From Xanthomonas sp. CFBP 8443 (GTDB taxonomy: Bacteria; Pseudomonadota; Gammaproteobacteria; Xanthomonadales; Xanthomonadaceae), in the NCBI RefSeq assembly GCF_025666195.1, contig NZ_CP102592.1, positions 4,712,001-4,776,000 of the forward strand: DNA of 64,000 nt, read 5' to 3'. Positions 8,801 through 17,029 of the stretch are shown here, piece by piece. How positions within the stretch are numbered: position 1 is the stretch's first letter; each line of letters starts with the position of its first letter. The notes below the pieces were generated by a model. That model was not told where the DNA came from, made no database searches, and saw only the letters and a program-made list of their open reading frames with translations. Both the position numbers and the translations under genes were made by a program.

Positions 8801-9473
8801 GCACATATCCGACTGGCCCTGCGACGAACGCCCCCGGGAGAAGCTGCTGGCACGCGGCACCCGGGCCCTCTCCGACGCCGAACTGCTGGCGATCTTCCTC
8901 GGCTCCGGCCTGGCCGGCAGCGACGCGGTCCGCACCTCGCGCGACCTGCTGCAGCGGCACGGCCCGCTGCGCGCGCTGCTCGATCGTCCGCCCGGCGAAC
9001 TGGTCAGGCTGCCGGGACTGGGCCCGGCGCGGGCCTGCCAGCTGGCGGCCGCGCTGGAACTCGGCCAGCGCCACCTGGCCGCCGAACTGGAACGCGGCAC
9101 CACCCTGACCGACCCGGCCACGGCCGGCCGCTACTTCGCGCAGCGGTTGCGTGCGTGGCCGCACGAGGTGTTCGCGGTGCTGTTCCTGGACACGCAGCAC
9201 CGCTCGCTGGCGTTCGAGGAGCTGTTCCACGGCACCCTGGACGGCGCCGAGGTGCATCCGCGCGAAGTGGTGCGGCGCGCGCTGACGCACAACGCGGCAG
9301 CGGTGATCATCGGCCACAACCATCCCTCCGGGAACCGGGAACCCTCGCCCGCCGACTACGCCGTCACCCAGCGCCTGAAGCAGGCGCTGGGGCTGGTGGA
9401 CATCCGCCTGCTGGACCACTTCATCGTCGGCGACGGCGCGCCGGTGTCGATGGCGGCGCGCGGCTGGGCCTGA
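8799..9473 (+). CDS. radC: RadC/JAB-domain protein
   Basis: Encodes 224 residues. An N-terminal helix-hairpin-helix-like region ([21 protein letters not shown]) precedes a JAMM metalloprotease-like domain with the zinc motif [17 protein letters not shown] and upstream VLFLDTQHR. Despite the name, a repair role has not held up for the family, and its biochemical function is unsettled. The start at [20 protein letters not shown] matches the usual beginning. A TTG 30 bp upstream is in frame but less likely. It is divergent from coaBC. Confidence 0.9.
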   Translation: MHISDWPCDERPREKLLARGTRALSDAELLAIFLGSGLAGSDAVRTSRDLLQRHGPLRALLDRPPGELVRLPGLGPARACQLAAALELGQRHLAAELERGTTLTDPATAGRYFAQRLRAWPHEVFAVLFLDTQHRSLAFEELFHGTLDGAEVHPREVVRRALTHNAAAVIIGHNHPSGNREPSPADYAVTQRLKQALGLVDIRLLDHFIVGDGAPVSMAARGWA

Positions 9474-9643
9474 GCCGGGCCTGGAAGTCGCCAAAGCGCT
9501 GCGGCCGTCGGGCTCCAGGGCCCGAACACCCGGTCCCGAATCCCGCCGTCGCCGGACGGCCTGAGGTCGGGCTGAACCCGGCGCGGCCCGGGAGGCGGCG
9601 GGTCGGGTAAAATCGCCGGTTCCGCGCTTCAAGCAGAGATCAC

Positions 9644-11332
9644 GTGAAATCCCAACTCCGCGCCCTGATCGGTCAAGGCATCGAAGCCTTGCGCGCCAAT
9701 GGCACCCTGCCGGCCGACACCTTGCCGCCGGACTTCGTGGTCGAGCGGCCCAAGACCCGCGAGCACGGCGACTTCGCCACCAACGTCGCGATGCTGCTGG
9801 CCAAGGCCGCGCGCGGCAATCCGCGCGCGCTGGCCCAGCAGCTGGTCGCCGCGTTGCCGGCCAACGACGACGTGACCCGGGTCGAGATCGCCGGCCCTGG
9901 CTTCATCAATTTCCACCTCGGGCCCGGCGCCTACCAGCGCGAAGTGCTGGCGGTGATCAAGCAGGGCGAGGACTACGGCCGCAGCCTGGTCGGCAACGGC
10001 CGCACCGTGGGCGTGGAATACGTCTCGGCCAACCCGACCGGCCCGCTGCACGTGGGCCACGGCCGCGCCGCGGCGATCGGCGACTGCCTGGCGCGGCTGC
10101 TCGACGCCAACGGCTGGAACGCCAAGCGCGAGTTCTACTACAACGACGGCGGCGGCCAGATCGAGAACCTGGCGCGCTCGGTGCAGGCGCGCGCGCAGGG
10201 CAAGACCCCCGACAGCCCCGACTGGCCGGAAGAAGGCTACCGCGGCGACTACATCCAGGACGTGGCCAACGCCTACCTGGCCGGCGATTCGGTGGACCTG
10301 GAAGGCCATCTGGTCACCGGTGCCAAGGACCCGGACGATCTGGAGGCGATCCGCCGCTTCGCCGTGGCCTATCTGCGCAACGAGCAGAACCACGACCTGG
10401 CCGCGTTCGGCGTCGATTTCGACATCTACTTCCTGGAAAGCTCGCTGTACCGCGACGGCAAGGTCGAGGAGGCGGTGCAGAAGCTGATCGCCTCCGGCCA
10501 CACCTACGAGGAAGGCGGCGCGCTGTGGCTGAAATCGACCGATTTCGGCGACGACAAGGACCGGGTGATGCGCAAGTCCGACGGCAGCTACACCTACTTC
10601 GTGCCGGACGTGGCCTATCACCTGACCAAGTGGCAGCGCGGCTACGTGCGCGCGATCACCGAGCTGGGCGCCGACCACCACGGCTCGCTGGCGCGGGTGC
10701 GCGCCGGCCTGCAGGCGATGGACCTGGGCATCCCCAAGGGTTGGCCGGAATACGTGCTGCACCAGATGGTCACGGTGATGCGCGGCGGCGAGGAAGTGAA
10801 GCTGTCCAAGCGCGCCGGCAGCTACCTGACCCTGCGCGACCTGATCGAGGAAGCCGGCCGCGACGCCACGCGCTGGTTCCTGATCGCGCGCAAGCCCGAT
10901 TCGCAGCTGACCTTCGACATCGACCTGGCGCGCCAGCAGAGCAACGACAATCCGGTGTTCTACGTGCAGTACGCGCATGCCCGCGTGTGCAGCCTGCTGC
11001 GCCAGGCGCAGGAGAAGAAGCTGGACTACGACCAGGCCGACGGCCTGGGCCAGCTGAACCGGCTGAACGATGCGACCTCGCTGGAATTGATGCTGGAACT
11101 CTCGCGCTACCCGGAAGTGGTGGAGAATGCGGGGCATGTGCTGGAGCCGCACCTGATCGCGCAATACCTGCGCGAACTGGCGACCGCGTTCCACACCTGG
11201 TACCACGGCACCCCGGTGCTGGTGGACGATGCGAGCGAGCGCAACGCCAAGTTGACCCTGGCGGTGGCGGCGCAGCAAGTACTGGCGAATGGCCTGAACC
11301 TCCTGGGCGTGTCGGCCCCGGAAAAAATGTGA
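9644..11332 (+). CDS. argS: Arginyl-tRNA synthetase
   Basis: Encodes 562 residues. It charges tRNA-Arg, including the CCG isoacceptor encoded at 24.2 kb. Seen in order are the N-terminal Add-1 domain, the class I HIGH-type motif [13 protein letters not shown], the [12 protein letters not shown] sequence in place of a canonical KMSKS, and the C-terminal anticodon-binding domain ending in YHGTPVLV. The start codon is GTG, with [20 protein letters not shown] as expected for the family. A TAAAAT hexamer at 9608-9613 is a possible -10 element. Confidence 0.96.
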   Translation: MKSQLRALIGQGIEALRANGTLPADTLPPDFVVERPKTREHGDFATNVAMLLAKAARGNPRALAQQLVAALPANDDVTRVEIAGPGFINFHLGPGAYQREVLAVIKQGEDYGRSLVGNGRTVGVEYVSANPTGPLHVGHGRAAAIGDCLARLLDANGWNAKREFYYNDGGGQIENLARSVQARAQGKTPDSPDWPEEGYRGDYIQDVANAYLAGDSVDLEGHLVTGAKDPDDLEAIRRFAVAYLRNEQNHDLAAFGVDFDIYFLESSLYRDGKVEEAVQKLIASGHTYEEGGALWLKSTDFGDDKDRVMRKSDGSYTYFVPDVAYHLTKWQRGYVRAITELGADHHGSLARVRAGLQAMDLGIPKGWPEYVLHQMVTVMRGGEEVKLSKRAGSYLTLRDLIEEAGRDATRWFLIARKPDSQLTFDIDLARQQSNDNPVFYVQYAHARVCSLLRQAQEKKLDYDQADGLGQLNRLNDATSLELMLELSRYPEVVENAGHVLEPHLIAQYLRELATAFHTWYHGTPVLVDDASERNAKLTLAVAAQQVLANGLNLLGVSAPEKM

Positions 11333-11347
11333 GTGGAGAAGCGGTAG

Positions 11348-12175
11348 ATGGCAGCACGACGCGGTAAGACGCAGGCGCGACGCAACAGCGGCAACGGCAC
11401 GCCTGGATGGGTGTGGCTGATCGCCGGCGTGGCGATCGCGGCAGTGGTGTTCCTGGCCGCGCCCGGCCTGTTCAAGAAGGACGGCGACGGCTTCCTGCGC
11501 GTGGGCGGCCCGCGCGCCAACCCGGACGCGCAGCCGGCGCCGGTGGCCGATGCCGACGTCGACGCGGCACCGGAACTGCCCAAGCCGGCGGCGACGGCGG
11601 CCGGCAGCACCAAGCCCGACGCCAAGAAGGACGCGCAGACCCAGTACGACTTCTACACCCTGTTGCCCGGCAAGGAAGTGCAGATGTCCGACGCCGAACT
11701 GGCGGCCAGCGCACGCGCCGAAGCCAACCGCAAGGCCCGCGCGCCGCAGGCGGCCGCCACGCCGGCGACGGCAACCGCGGCGACCGCCACGGCACCGGCG
11801 AGCACGGCAGCACTGGCCAATCCGACCCCGCTGCCGGAAACCGCAGCGGCGAGCGCGCCGGCCAGCACCGCCGCCACGTCGGCCAAGCCGTCCGCGGCCG
11901 CCACGGCGCCCGCCGCAACCGCTGTCGCCGCGGCGCCGGACAACACCCGCTACATCCTGCAGGCCGGCTCGTTCGGCGCCTCCGGCGATGCCGAATCGAC
12001 CAAGGCCAAGCTGGCGATGCTGGGCCTGTCGGCGCGCGTGGAGTCGGCGCAGATCAGCGGCAAGACCGTCTACCGCGTGCGCATGGGCCCGTACGGCACC
12101 GCCAGCGAACTGGCCGAGGCCAAGCAGAAGCTGACCGGCAGCGGCCTGCCGGCGATCGCGATCAAGGCGCAGTAA
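11348..12175 (+). CDS. SPOR-domain membrane protein (FtsN-like)
   Basis: Encodes 275 residues. A short basic cytoplasmic head (AARRGKTQARRNS), one membrane segment at about residues 20-40 (WVWLIAGVAIAAVVFLAA), a long alanine/proline/threonine-rich periplasmic linker, and a C-terminal SPOR domain from about residue 197 (YILQAGSFGASGDAESTKAK) to the end. SPOR domains bind denuded septal peptidoglycan, so the protein is expected at the division site. Its place 15 bp after argS matches FtsN-like genes in related bacteria. The short conserved division peptide of E. coli FtsN cannot be recognised, so I do not give the symbol. Confidence 0.82.
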   Translation: MAARRGKTQARRNSGNGTPGWVWLIAGVAIAAVVFLAAPGLFKKDGDGFLRVGGPRANPDAQPAPVADADVDAAPELPKPAATAAGSTKPDAKKDAQTQYDFYTLLPGKEVQMSDAELAASARAEANRKARAPQAAATPATATAATATAPASTAALANPTPLPETAAASAPASTAATSAKPSAAATAPAATAVAAAPDNTRYILQAGSFGASGDAESTKAKLAMLGLSARVESAQISGKTVYRVRMGPYGTASELAEAKQKLTGSGLPAIAIKAQ

Positions 12176-12179
12176 AGCC

Positions 12180-12381
12180 GGGATTGGGGATTCGGGATTC
12201 GGGAGAAGCAACGTCTCCCACATTCCTTGCGACTCGTTGGCTTACGACATCCGTGAATTGCCTCGCCTGTCGCGAGCGCAACTGACGGCCGCCTGGCTGC
12301 GACGGCCGTCGGCAGGCGCACGCATCGGCGCCGCTTTCGCTTTTTCTAATCCCTAATCCCTAATCCCTAATCCCTAATCCC
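12180..12381. repeat. Facing G-rich tandem tracts
   Basis: A tract of GGGATTC-like repeats (12180-12204) faces a tract of five near-perfect CTAATCC units (12347-12381). On the opposite strand the second tract is again G-rich (GGATTAG). They lie between the convergent SPOR and SDR genes, so they may help terminate both. The second tract contains the stop codon of the SDR gene (12374-12376). Confidence 0.8.
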
Positions 12382-13129
12382 GGCTCCTAGCCACCTGGTA
12401 GCCGGCGAAGGACTGCGTCACCGGCATGATTTCCAGCCGATTGATGTTCAGGTGCGGCGGCAGCGTGGCGACCCAGAAGATCTGCTCGGCGATGTCCTCG
12501 GCGGTCATCGGCTGCGCGCCGTGGTACAGCTTGTCCGACGCGCCCTGGTCGCCATGGGTGCGGACCAGGGTGAACTCGGTCTCGGCCATGCCCGGCTCGA
12601 TCGCGGTCACGCGCACGCCGGTGCCGTGCAGGTCCGAGCGCAGGCCCAGCGAGAACTGGCTGACGAAGGCCTTGGTGCCGCCATAGGCATTGCCGCCCGG
12701 ATACGGGTACAGCGCGGCCACCGAACTGATGTTGATGATCGCGCCGCGGCGCTGGATCAGCGTCGGCAGCAGGCGATGGGTCAGGGTCACCAGCGCGGTG
12801 ATGTTGGTGTCGATCATCGTGCGCCAGTCGTCCAGCAGCGCCGCCTGCGCCGGCGCGGTGCCCTGCGCCAGGCCTGCGTTGTTGACCAGCAGGTCGATGC
12901 CGCGAAACGCGTCCGGCAACTCGGCGAGCATCGCGTCGAGCGCGGCTTCGTCGCGGATGTCGAACGCCGCCACGTGCACGCGCTCGGCGCCGAACTCGGC
13001 GAGCAGCGGCTGCAGGCGCTCGGCGCGGCGGCCGGTGGCGATCACGCGCCAGCCGGCGGCGACGAAGCGGCGCACGGCGGCGGCGCCGAAACCGGAGGTG
13101 GCACCGGTGATCAGGGCGGTCTGGGTCAT
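12374..13129 (-). CDS. Short-chain dehydrogenase (YdfG-like)
   Basis: Encodes 251 residues of a classical SDR. Motifs are the NADP-binding TGATSGFGAAAVRR, the LLVNNAGLAQ strand, the catalytic serine in IINISSVAAL and the active-site tyrosine and lysine in NAYGGTKAFV. It most resembles the NADP-dependent 3-hydroxy acid dehydrogenases of the YdfG type (L-serine or malonic semialdehyde metabolism), but the substrate cannot be fixed from sequence. The ATG at 13129 begins MTQTALITG. The last two codons and the stop fall in a heptamer tandem repeat, so the C-terminus may vary between strains. Confidence 0.88.
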   Translation of the reverse strand: MTQTALITGATSGFGAAAVRRFVAAGWRVIATGRRAERLQPLLAEFGAERVHVAAFDIRDEAALDAMLAELPDAFRGIDLLVNNAGLAQGTAPAQAALLDDWRTMIDTNITALVTLTHRLLPTLIQRRGAIINISSVAALYPYPGGNAYGGTKAFVSQFSLGLRSDLHGTGVRVTAIEPGMAETEFTLVRTHGDQGASDKLYHGAQPMTAEDIAEQIFWVATLPPHLNINRLEIMPVTQSFAGYQVARSRD

Positions 13130-13202
13130 TGGGGGCCGGGAATGGGAAGTGGGGGGAATCGGGAATGGTAAAAGCAAACAGGCAAAGCGGGGTGCTGTTA
13201 GC

Positions 13203-13772
13203 TCAATCGCCGCTTGCCGGCATGGACACGTGGCCCACGGCATAGGCTTGACCGACGTCCGGCGACGGCGGCGGCAGATCGCGCCAAAGCCGCAGGCGCA
13301 GCAGGTTCCAGCCGTGCGGCTCGTAGGCGCTCACCGTGGCCAGCGCGCCTGCGGCAAGATCGCCCCTCGCCCGCTCTGACTCGCGTTCGCCCAGCGTTTC
13401 GAGCGCGTCGGCCTCGGAGATCGCGGCGATCTCGCGCCGGGCGTAGCGGGCGCCGCGCAGGTCTGCGTGCAGATGCGCAGCGCACACCGTCCACAGTTGT
13501 ACCGCAGGCCGTCCGAACGACGCGGTCAGCGCGCGGAACGCGGCGCCGGCGAGGAAATCGCGCATCGCCTCGGCATCGCGCCACAGATAGAACGGCGCAT
13601 ACAGGTTGCTGTAGCTGGACAGCGCGCGATCGCCGCGATCGGCACTGAGGTAGGCCTTGAACGCCAGTCCCGGCAGGCCGTCCAGCAGCGGTCCCTTGTC
13701 GGCGATGCGGCGCTGGATGATGGCCATGTCGTAGTCGGCCGGCAACGCGATGCTGTACTGCATGGCGATCAT
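13203..13772 (-). CDS. DUF4865 family protein
   Basis: Encodes 189 residues beginning MIAMQYSIALPADYDMAIIQ. It matches the uncharacterised DUF4865 family, which looks like a ferredoxin-like monooxygenase-type fold (YSNLYAPFYLWRDAEAMRDF). The chosen start overlaps the tautomerase stop as ATGA (13769-13772); a second ATG at 13763 is also possible. In other proteobacteria DUF4865 genes sit beside tautomerase genes and LysR regulators, as here. The function is unknown; a role in handling small aromatic or keto compounds is inferred only from neighbours. Confidence 0.8.
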   Translation of the reverse strand: MIAMQYSIALPADYDMAIIQRRIADKGPLLDGLPGLAFKAYLSADRGDRALSSYSNLYAPFYLWRDAEAMRDFLAGAAFRALTASFGRPAVQLWTVCAAHLHADLRGARYARREIAAISEADALETLGERESERARGDLAAGALATVSAYEPHGWNLLRLRLWRDLPPPSPDVGQAYAVGHVSMPASGD

Positions 13773-14167
13773 GCGTCGTTCTCCGCTGCCACGATCCCGG
13801 CACGGCCGCCGCCGAAGGACCAGTCCTGCGCTTCGGTGGTGACGATGTTCACCATCACGTCTTCCGCTGCGATGCCCGGCGCGATCGCCAGCAGCTCCAC
13901 CAGGCGCCGGTAGAACGCGCGCTTGCAGGCGTCGCTGCGCGGCCGCCCTGCGGTGATCGCGATCAGCACGAAGGCATCCGAGCGCGGTCCGCCCAGGTAA
14001 TGGCGGTCGAACACAAGTTCCCCCGGATCGTGCTGGTGGATGACCTGGAAGCAATCGCCGGCGGGCACGTCGAACGCCTCGTGCATGGCCTGGTAGACGC
14101 TGGCGGAGAGGGCGCGCAGATAGTCGGGCGAAGTTCCGCGATGCAGCGAGATGCGGGCGTAGGGCAT
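13769..14167 (-). CDS. Tautomerase-family protein (4-OT superfamily)
   Basis: Encodes 132 residues beginning MPYARISLHRGTSPDYLRAL. After removal of the initiator Met, Pro would be residue 1, the catalytic base of 4-oxalocrotonate tautomerase relatives. The length fits the fused-repeat tautomerases near 130 residues. The region VFDRHYLGGPRSDAFVLIAI and the conserved RSDACKRAFYRRLVELLA follow. The start at 14167 was chosen over an upstream reading because it alone gives Met-Pro. It is the middle gene of a three-gene minus-strand unit; the substrate is unknown. Confidence 0.85.
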   Translation of the reverse strand: MPYARISLHRGTSPDYLRALSASVYQAMHEAFDVPAGDCFQVIHQHDPGELVFDRHYLGGPRSDAFVLIAITAGRPRSDACKRAFYRRLVELLAIAPGIAAEDVMVNIVTTEAQDWSFGGGRAGIVAAENDA

Positions 14168-14189
14168 GGGATGTCTCCTGTTTGGGGAA

Positions 14190-14522
14190 TCAGGCGGCCG
14201 GCGCTGCCGACGCGGTCGCGGCACGCAGCAGCGGCAGCGCCGCGGCGGCGCACGGCCAGCCGGCGTAGAACGCCAGATGGGTGATCGCTTCGGCCAGTTC
14301 GTCGCGGCGCAGGCCGTTGTCCAGCGCGCGGCTCAAGTGGAACGGCAACTGCTGCGGCCGGTACAGCGCGACCAGCGCCGCCACCGTGACCAGGCTGCGT
14401 TCGCGCGGCGACAGCGCGGGGCGCTGCCACAGGTCGGCGAACAGCACCTCGTCGGTCAGCTGCGCGAACTTCGGCGCGATGTCGCCGAACAGGGCCTGGC
14501 TGGAGGTAGGAAGATCGGACAT
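14190..14522 (-). CDS. Carboxymuconolactone decarboxylase-like protein
   Basis: Encodes 110 residues of the all-helical CMD fold. Typical pieces are FADLWQRPALSPRERSLVTV, then FHLSRALDNGLRRDELAEAI and THLAFYAGWPCAAAALPLL. No AhpD-type CxxC is present, so it belongs to the decarboxylase-like rather than the peroxiredoxin-like branch. It is the first gene of the tautomerase/DUF4865 unit and is divergent from the LysR gene. Substrate unknown. Confidence 0.88.
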   Translation of the reverse strand: MSDLPTSSQALFGDIAPKFAQLTDEVLFADLWQRPALSPRERSLVTVAALVALYRPQQLPFHLSRALDNGLRRDELAEAITHLAFYAGWPCAAAALPLLRAATASAAPAA

Positions 14523-14575
14523 GGGCGCCTCGCGCTCGGATTGACTGCGGACAGGCTAGCGGCCGAAGATGGTCC

Positions 14576-14593
14576 TGAAAATCGGGAAATTCA
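14576..14593. promoter_or_regulatory. Possible LysR-type operator
   Basis: TGAAAATCGGGAAATTCA contains the dyad TGAA-N10-TTCA in the 104-bp divergent region between the CMD-like gene and the LysR gene. Position and symmetry suit a LysR-family recognition site, but there is no known consensus to compare with. Confidence 0.35.
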
Positions 14594-14626
14594 GCAGTAA
14601 CAATTCGATAAAACAGGATCGACACC

Positions 14627-15535
14627 ATGCGCCGCATCACCTTCGATCTCGATGCGCTGCGCAGCTTCGTCGCCGGCATCGAACTGGGCAGCTTCGCCAA
14701 GGCGGCGGATCGGCAAGGGCGCTCCACGTCCGCGATCAGCGCGCAGTTGAAGAAGCTGGAAGAACAGGCCGGCCAGGCGCTGCTGCGCCGCAGTGGCCGC
14801 GGGCTGGCGCTGACCGACGCCGGCGAGATCCTGCTGGGCTATGCACGGCGCCTGCTGGATCTCAACGACGAGGCCGCCGCTGCGCTGCACGGCTCCGTCC
14901 TGCAGGGCTGGGTCCGGCTCGGACTGCAGGAGGATTTCGGCGAACGCATGTTGCCCGACGTGCTGGGCCGTTTCGCCCGCGCCCACCCCAAGGTGCGCAT
15001 CGAAGCGCGCATCGCGCGCCATCAGGAACTGCTGGCCCGGATCGAATCCGGCCAGTTGGACCTCGCATTGGTCTGGGACGCGGGAACGGCGTCGGCGCAT
15101 CGCCAGCCGCAGGCCGCCTGGCCGATGCGCTGGATCGCGGCGGCGGATGCCCCGCCCCCGGATGCGGCCGGCTGGAACAGCGACACGCCGTTGCCGCTGG
15201 TGATGCTGGACGCGCCGTGCCTGCTGCGCACGGCCGCGACCACGGCGCTGGACCGGGCCGGCATCCCGTGGCGCATCGCCTTCACCAGCGCGAGTCTGGG
15301 CGGCGTGTGGGCCGCGGTCCGCGCCGGGCTGGGACTGACCTTGCGCACGCCGGCCGGCCTGCCCGAATCGCTGACGCTACTGCCGCCGGGGGCAGGCGGC
15401 CTGCCGCTGATGCCGGTGCTGGGCCTGAACCTGCATCGCGCCGACGCAGAGCCGGCACCGGCGGTGGCGCGCCTGGCGGAGATCCTGCAGCAGCGCCTGC
15501 ACGAGGCGCGCGTGGCGCACGCCGATCCGGGGTGA
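14627..15535 (+). CDS. LysR-family transcriptional regulator
   Basis: Encodes 302 residues. The winged helix-turn-helix occupies about residues 5-65 (DLDALRSFVAGIELGSFAKA, then RSTSAISAQLKKLEEQAG and RSGRGLALTDAGE). The C-terminal periplasmic-binding-protein-like effector domain fills the rest. It is transcribed away from the CMD/tautomerase/DUF4865 genes, the usual LysR arrangement, so it probably controls them in response to an unknown small molecule. Confidence 0.92.
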   Translation: MRRITFDLDALRSFVAGIELGSFAKAADRQGRSTSAISAQLKKLEEQAGQALLRRSGRGLALTDAGEILLGYARRLLDLNDEAAAALHGSVLQGWVRLGLQEDFGERMLPDVLGRFARAHPKVRIEARIARHQELLARIESGQLDLALVWDAGTASAHRQPQAAWPMRWIAAADAPPPDAAGWNSDTPLPLVMLDAPCLLRTAATTALDRAGIPWRIAFTSASLGGVWAAVRAGLGLTLRTPAGLPESLTLLPPGAGGLPLMPVLGLNLHRADAEPAPAVARLAEILQQRLHEARVAHADPG

Positions 15536-15599
15536 GCCCGTACCGCAGTACGGCGCACGAGCGGCCAGCACCGCGCCTGCGCGCAAACGACAATGCGGC

Positions 15600-16718
15600 C
15601 TAAGCAGCCACCGGCACCTCGGCAGGCCTGCGCTGCAGGCGTTCGCGCAGGCGCAGGAACGGCTGCTCCACCGCGTAGTGCAGCAGCGCGGCGGCCAGCA
15701 GCGCCATGCCCGCATACGTTGCGAACGCGAGCAACCCGCGCCCGTCGAGCACGGCGCCGAACCAGACCTGGGTGAGATGGAACACGGCCTTGTGGGTCAG
15801 GTACAGGCTGTAGGAGATCGCCGCCAGCCAGGCCGCGCCCGGCACCGCGCGGCGGCCGAGCACGCCGTGCAGCGAGGCGCCGGCGCAGACCAGCAGCGCC
15901 AGCCCCAGCGACAGCAGCGGCCAGCCGATCGCGTTGCCGAGCAGGCCGGTGCGTTCGCGGAACAGCCACATCGCCGACGCGCAGACCACCAACCCGGCCA
16001 GCGCCACCGCGTTCGCGTGGCGCTGCAGCCGCTGCCAGTGCTGCGGCCGGAACACCTTGAGCACGGCCAGCACCACACCGGCCAGCAGGCCGTCGAGCCG
16101 GTTCCAGGTCGGGTAGTAGAGGTCCTCGATGAACCAGTTGCGTTGCAGCCCGTCGCCGACGCGGTCCAGCGCGCTGTCGTGCAGCCAGGTCGCCGTGCGC
16201 AGCGCGATGCCGGCCAGCACCACGGCGCTGCACAGCGCGACGAAGCGCGGCGCCGACGGCCGCCGCATCGACAGCGCCGCCAGCAGCGGGAACACCAGGT
16301 AGAAATGCTCCTCCACGCACAGCGACCAGGCGTGCGAGAACGCCTGCTGGTTGCCGTAGTCGATGCCGAGATTCAAGGTGAAACTGGCGAACATCCACCA
16401 CGGCGCGATGCCCGGCGCTTCGCGGAACCCGGGCCAGGCCAGGTACAGCGCCAGCACCACGGCGAAGGCCGGCAGGATGCGGAACGCGCGGCGCAGGTAG
16501 AAATCGCCGTAGCGCAGCGGCGCGCCACGCGCCAGCGGCGCCAGCACCTGGCCGCCGATCAGGAAGCCGCTGAGCACGAAGAACAGGTCCACGCCCATCC
16601 AGCCGTAACGCGACAACCAGGCCCAGTCCGGCCCCAGGCCGCCGACCACGAACGAGTGGAACAGCATCACCCACACGATCGCCAGCGCGCGCAACAGATC
16701 CAGTCCGGGATAGCGCAT
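15600..16718 (-). CDS. Acyltransferase 3 family membrane protein
   Basis: Encodes 372 residues with about ten hydrophobic segments. It begins MRYPGLDLLRALAIVWVMLF, immediately followed by the HSF that carries the family's conserved histidine; the GVDLFFVLSGFLIGGQ segment and the WSLCVEEHFYLVFPLLA segment are diagnostic of OafA/YrhL-type O-acyltransferases. These move acetyl or other acyl groups onto sugars of LPS, exopolysaccharide or peptidoglycan, but the acceptor is not predictable. It stands alone, convergent with the LysR gene. Confidence 0.9.
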   Translation of the reverse strand: MRYPGLDLLRALAIVWVMLFHSFVVGGLGPDWAWLSRYGWMGVDLFFVLSGFLIGGQVLAPLARGAPLRYGDFYLRRAFRILPAFAVVLALYLAWPGFREAPGIAPWWMFASFTLNLGIDYGNQQAFSHAWSLCVEEHFYLVFPLLAALSMRRPSAPRFVALCSAVVLAGIALRTATWLHDSALDRVGDGLQRNWFIEDLYYPTWNRLDGLLAGVVLAVLKVFRPQHWQRLQRHANAVALAGLVVCASAMWLFRERTGLLGNAIGWPLLSLGLALLVCAGASLHGVLGRRAVPGAAWLAAISYSLYLTHKAVFHLTQVWFGAVLDGRGLLAFATYAGMALLAAALLHYAVEQPFLRLRERLQRRPAEVPVAA

Positions 16719-17029
16719 CGCGTCGCGGGGTGATGAAAGGGGCGCTCAGCTTACGGGCGCGTGCCGACCCCCGTCCATCGGCGGCGCGTCGTCGGCCGGC
16801 ATCGGTCGGGAGCATGGCGACGGGTCAGGCGGCTGCGGCAACGGTTCGCAGCCACGAGAGGCCGAAACGGGCGGCGACTGCAATGAAGATCGGGAGCGTC
16901 GCGCCCGCGCGCTGCACTCCGGCCACATGGTTGTGCCCGATGCGTTCGTGCGTGCGTTCGGATAACGCGGCGAGCGCGCCACCGCATCGCGCTCGCCTCG
17001 CCCATGGGCGAGGGAGCGCGTGCCGGGGC
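16719..17029. other. 311-bp gap, no gene seen
   Basis: This lies between the acyltransferase and speA, both on the minus strand. Open frames here are short, arginine- or proline-rich and look like chance. No terminator with a T-tract and no repeat of the families seen elsewhere was recognised. It presumably carries the acyltransferase promoter. Confidence 0.6.

Noticed and set aside
9629..12223. Minus-strand open frame of about 860 codons
   Set aside because: It is antisense to argS and the SPOR gene; no domain and typical shadow composition.
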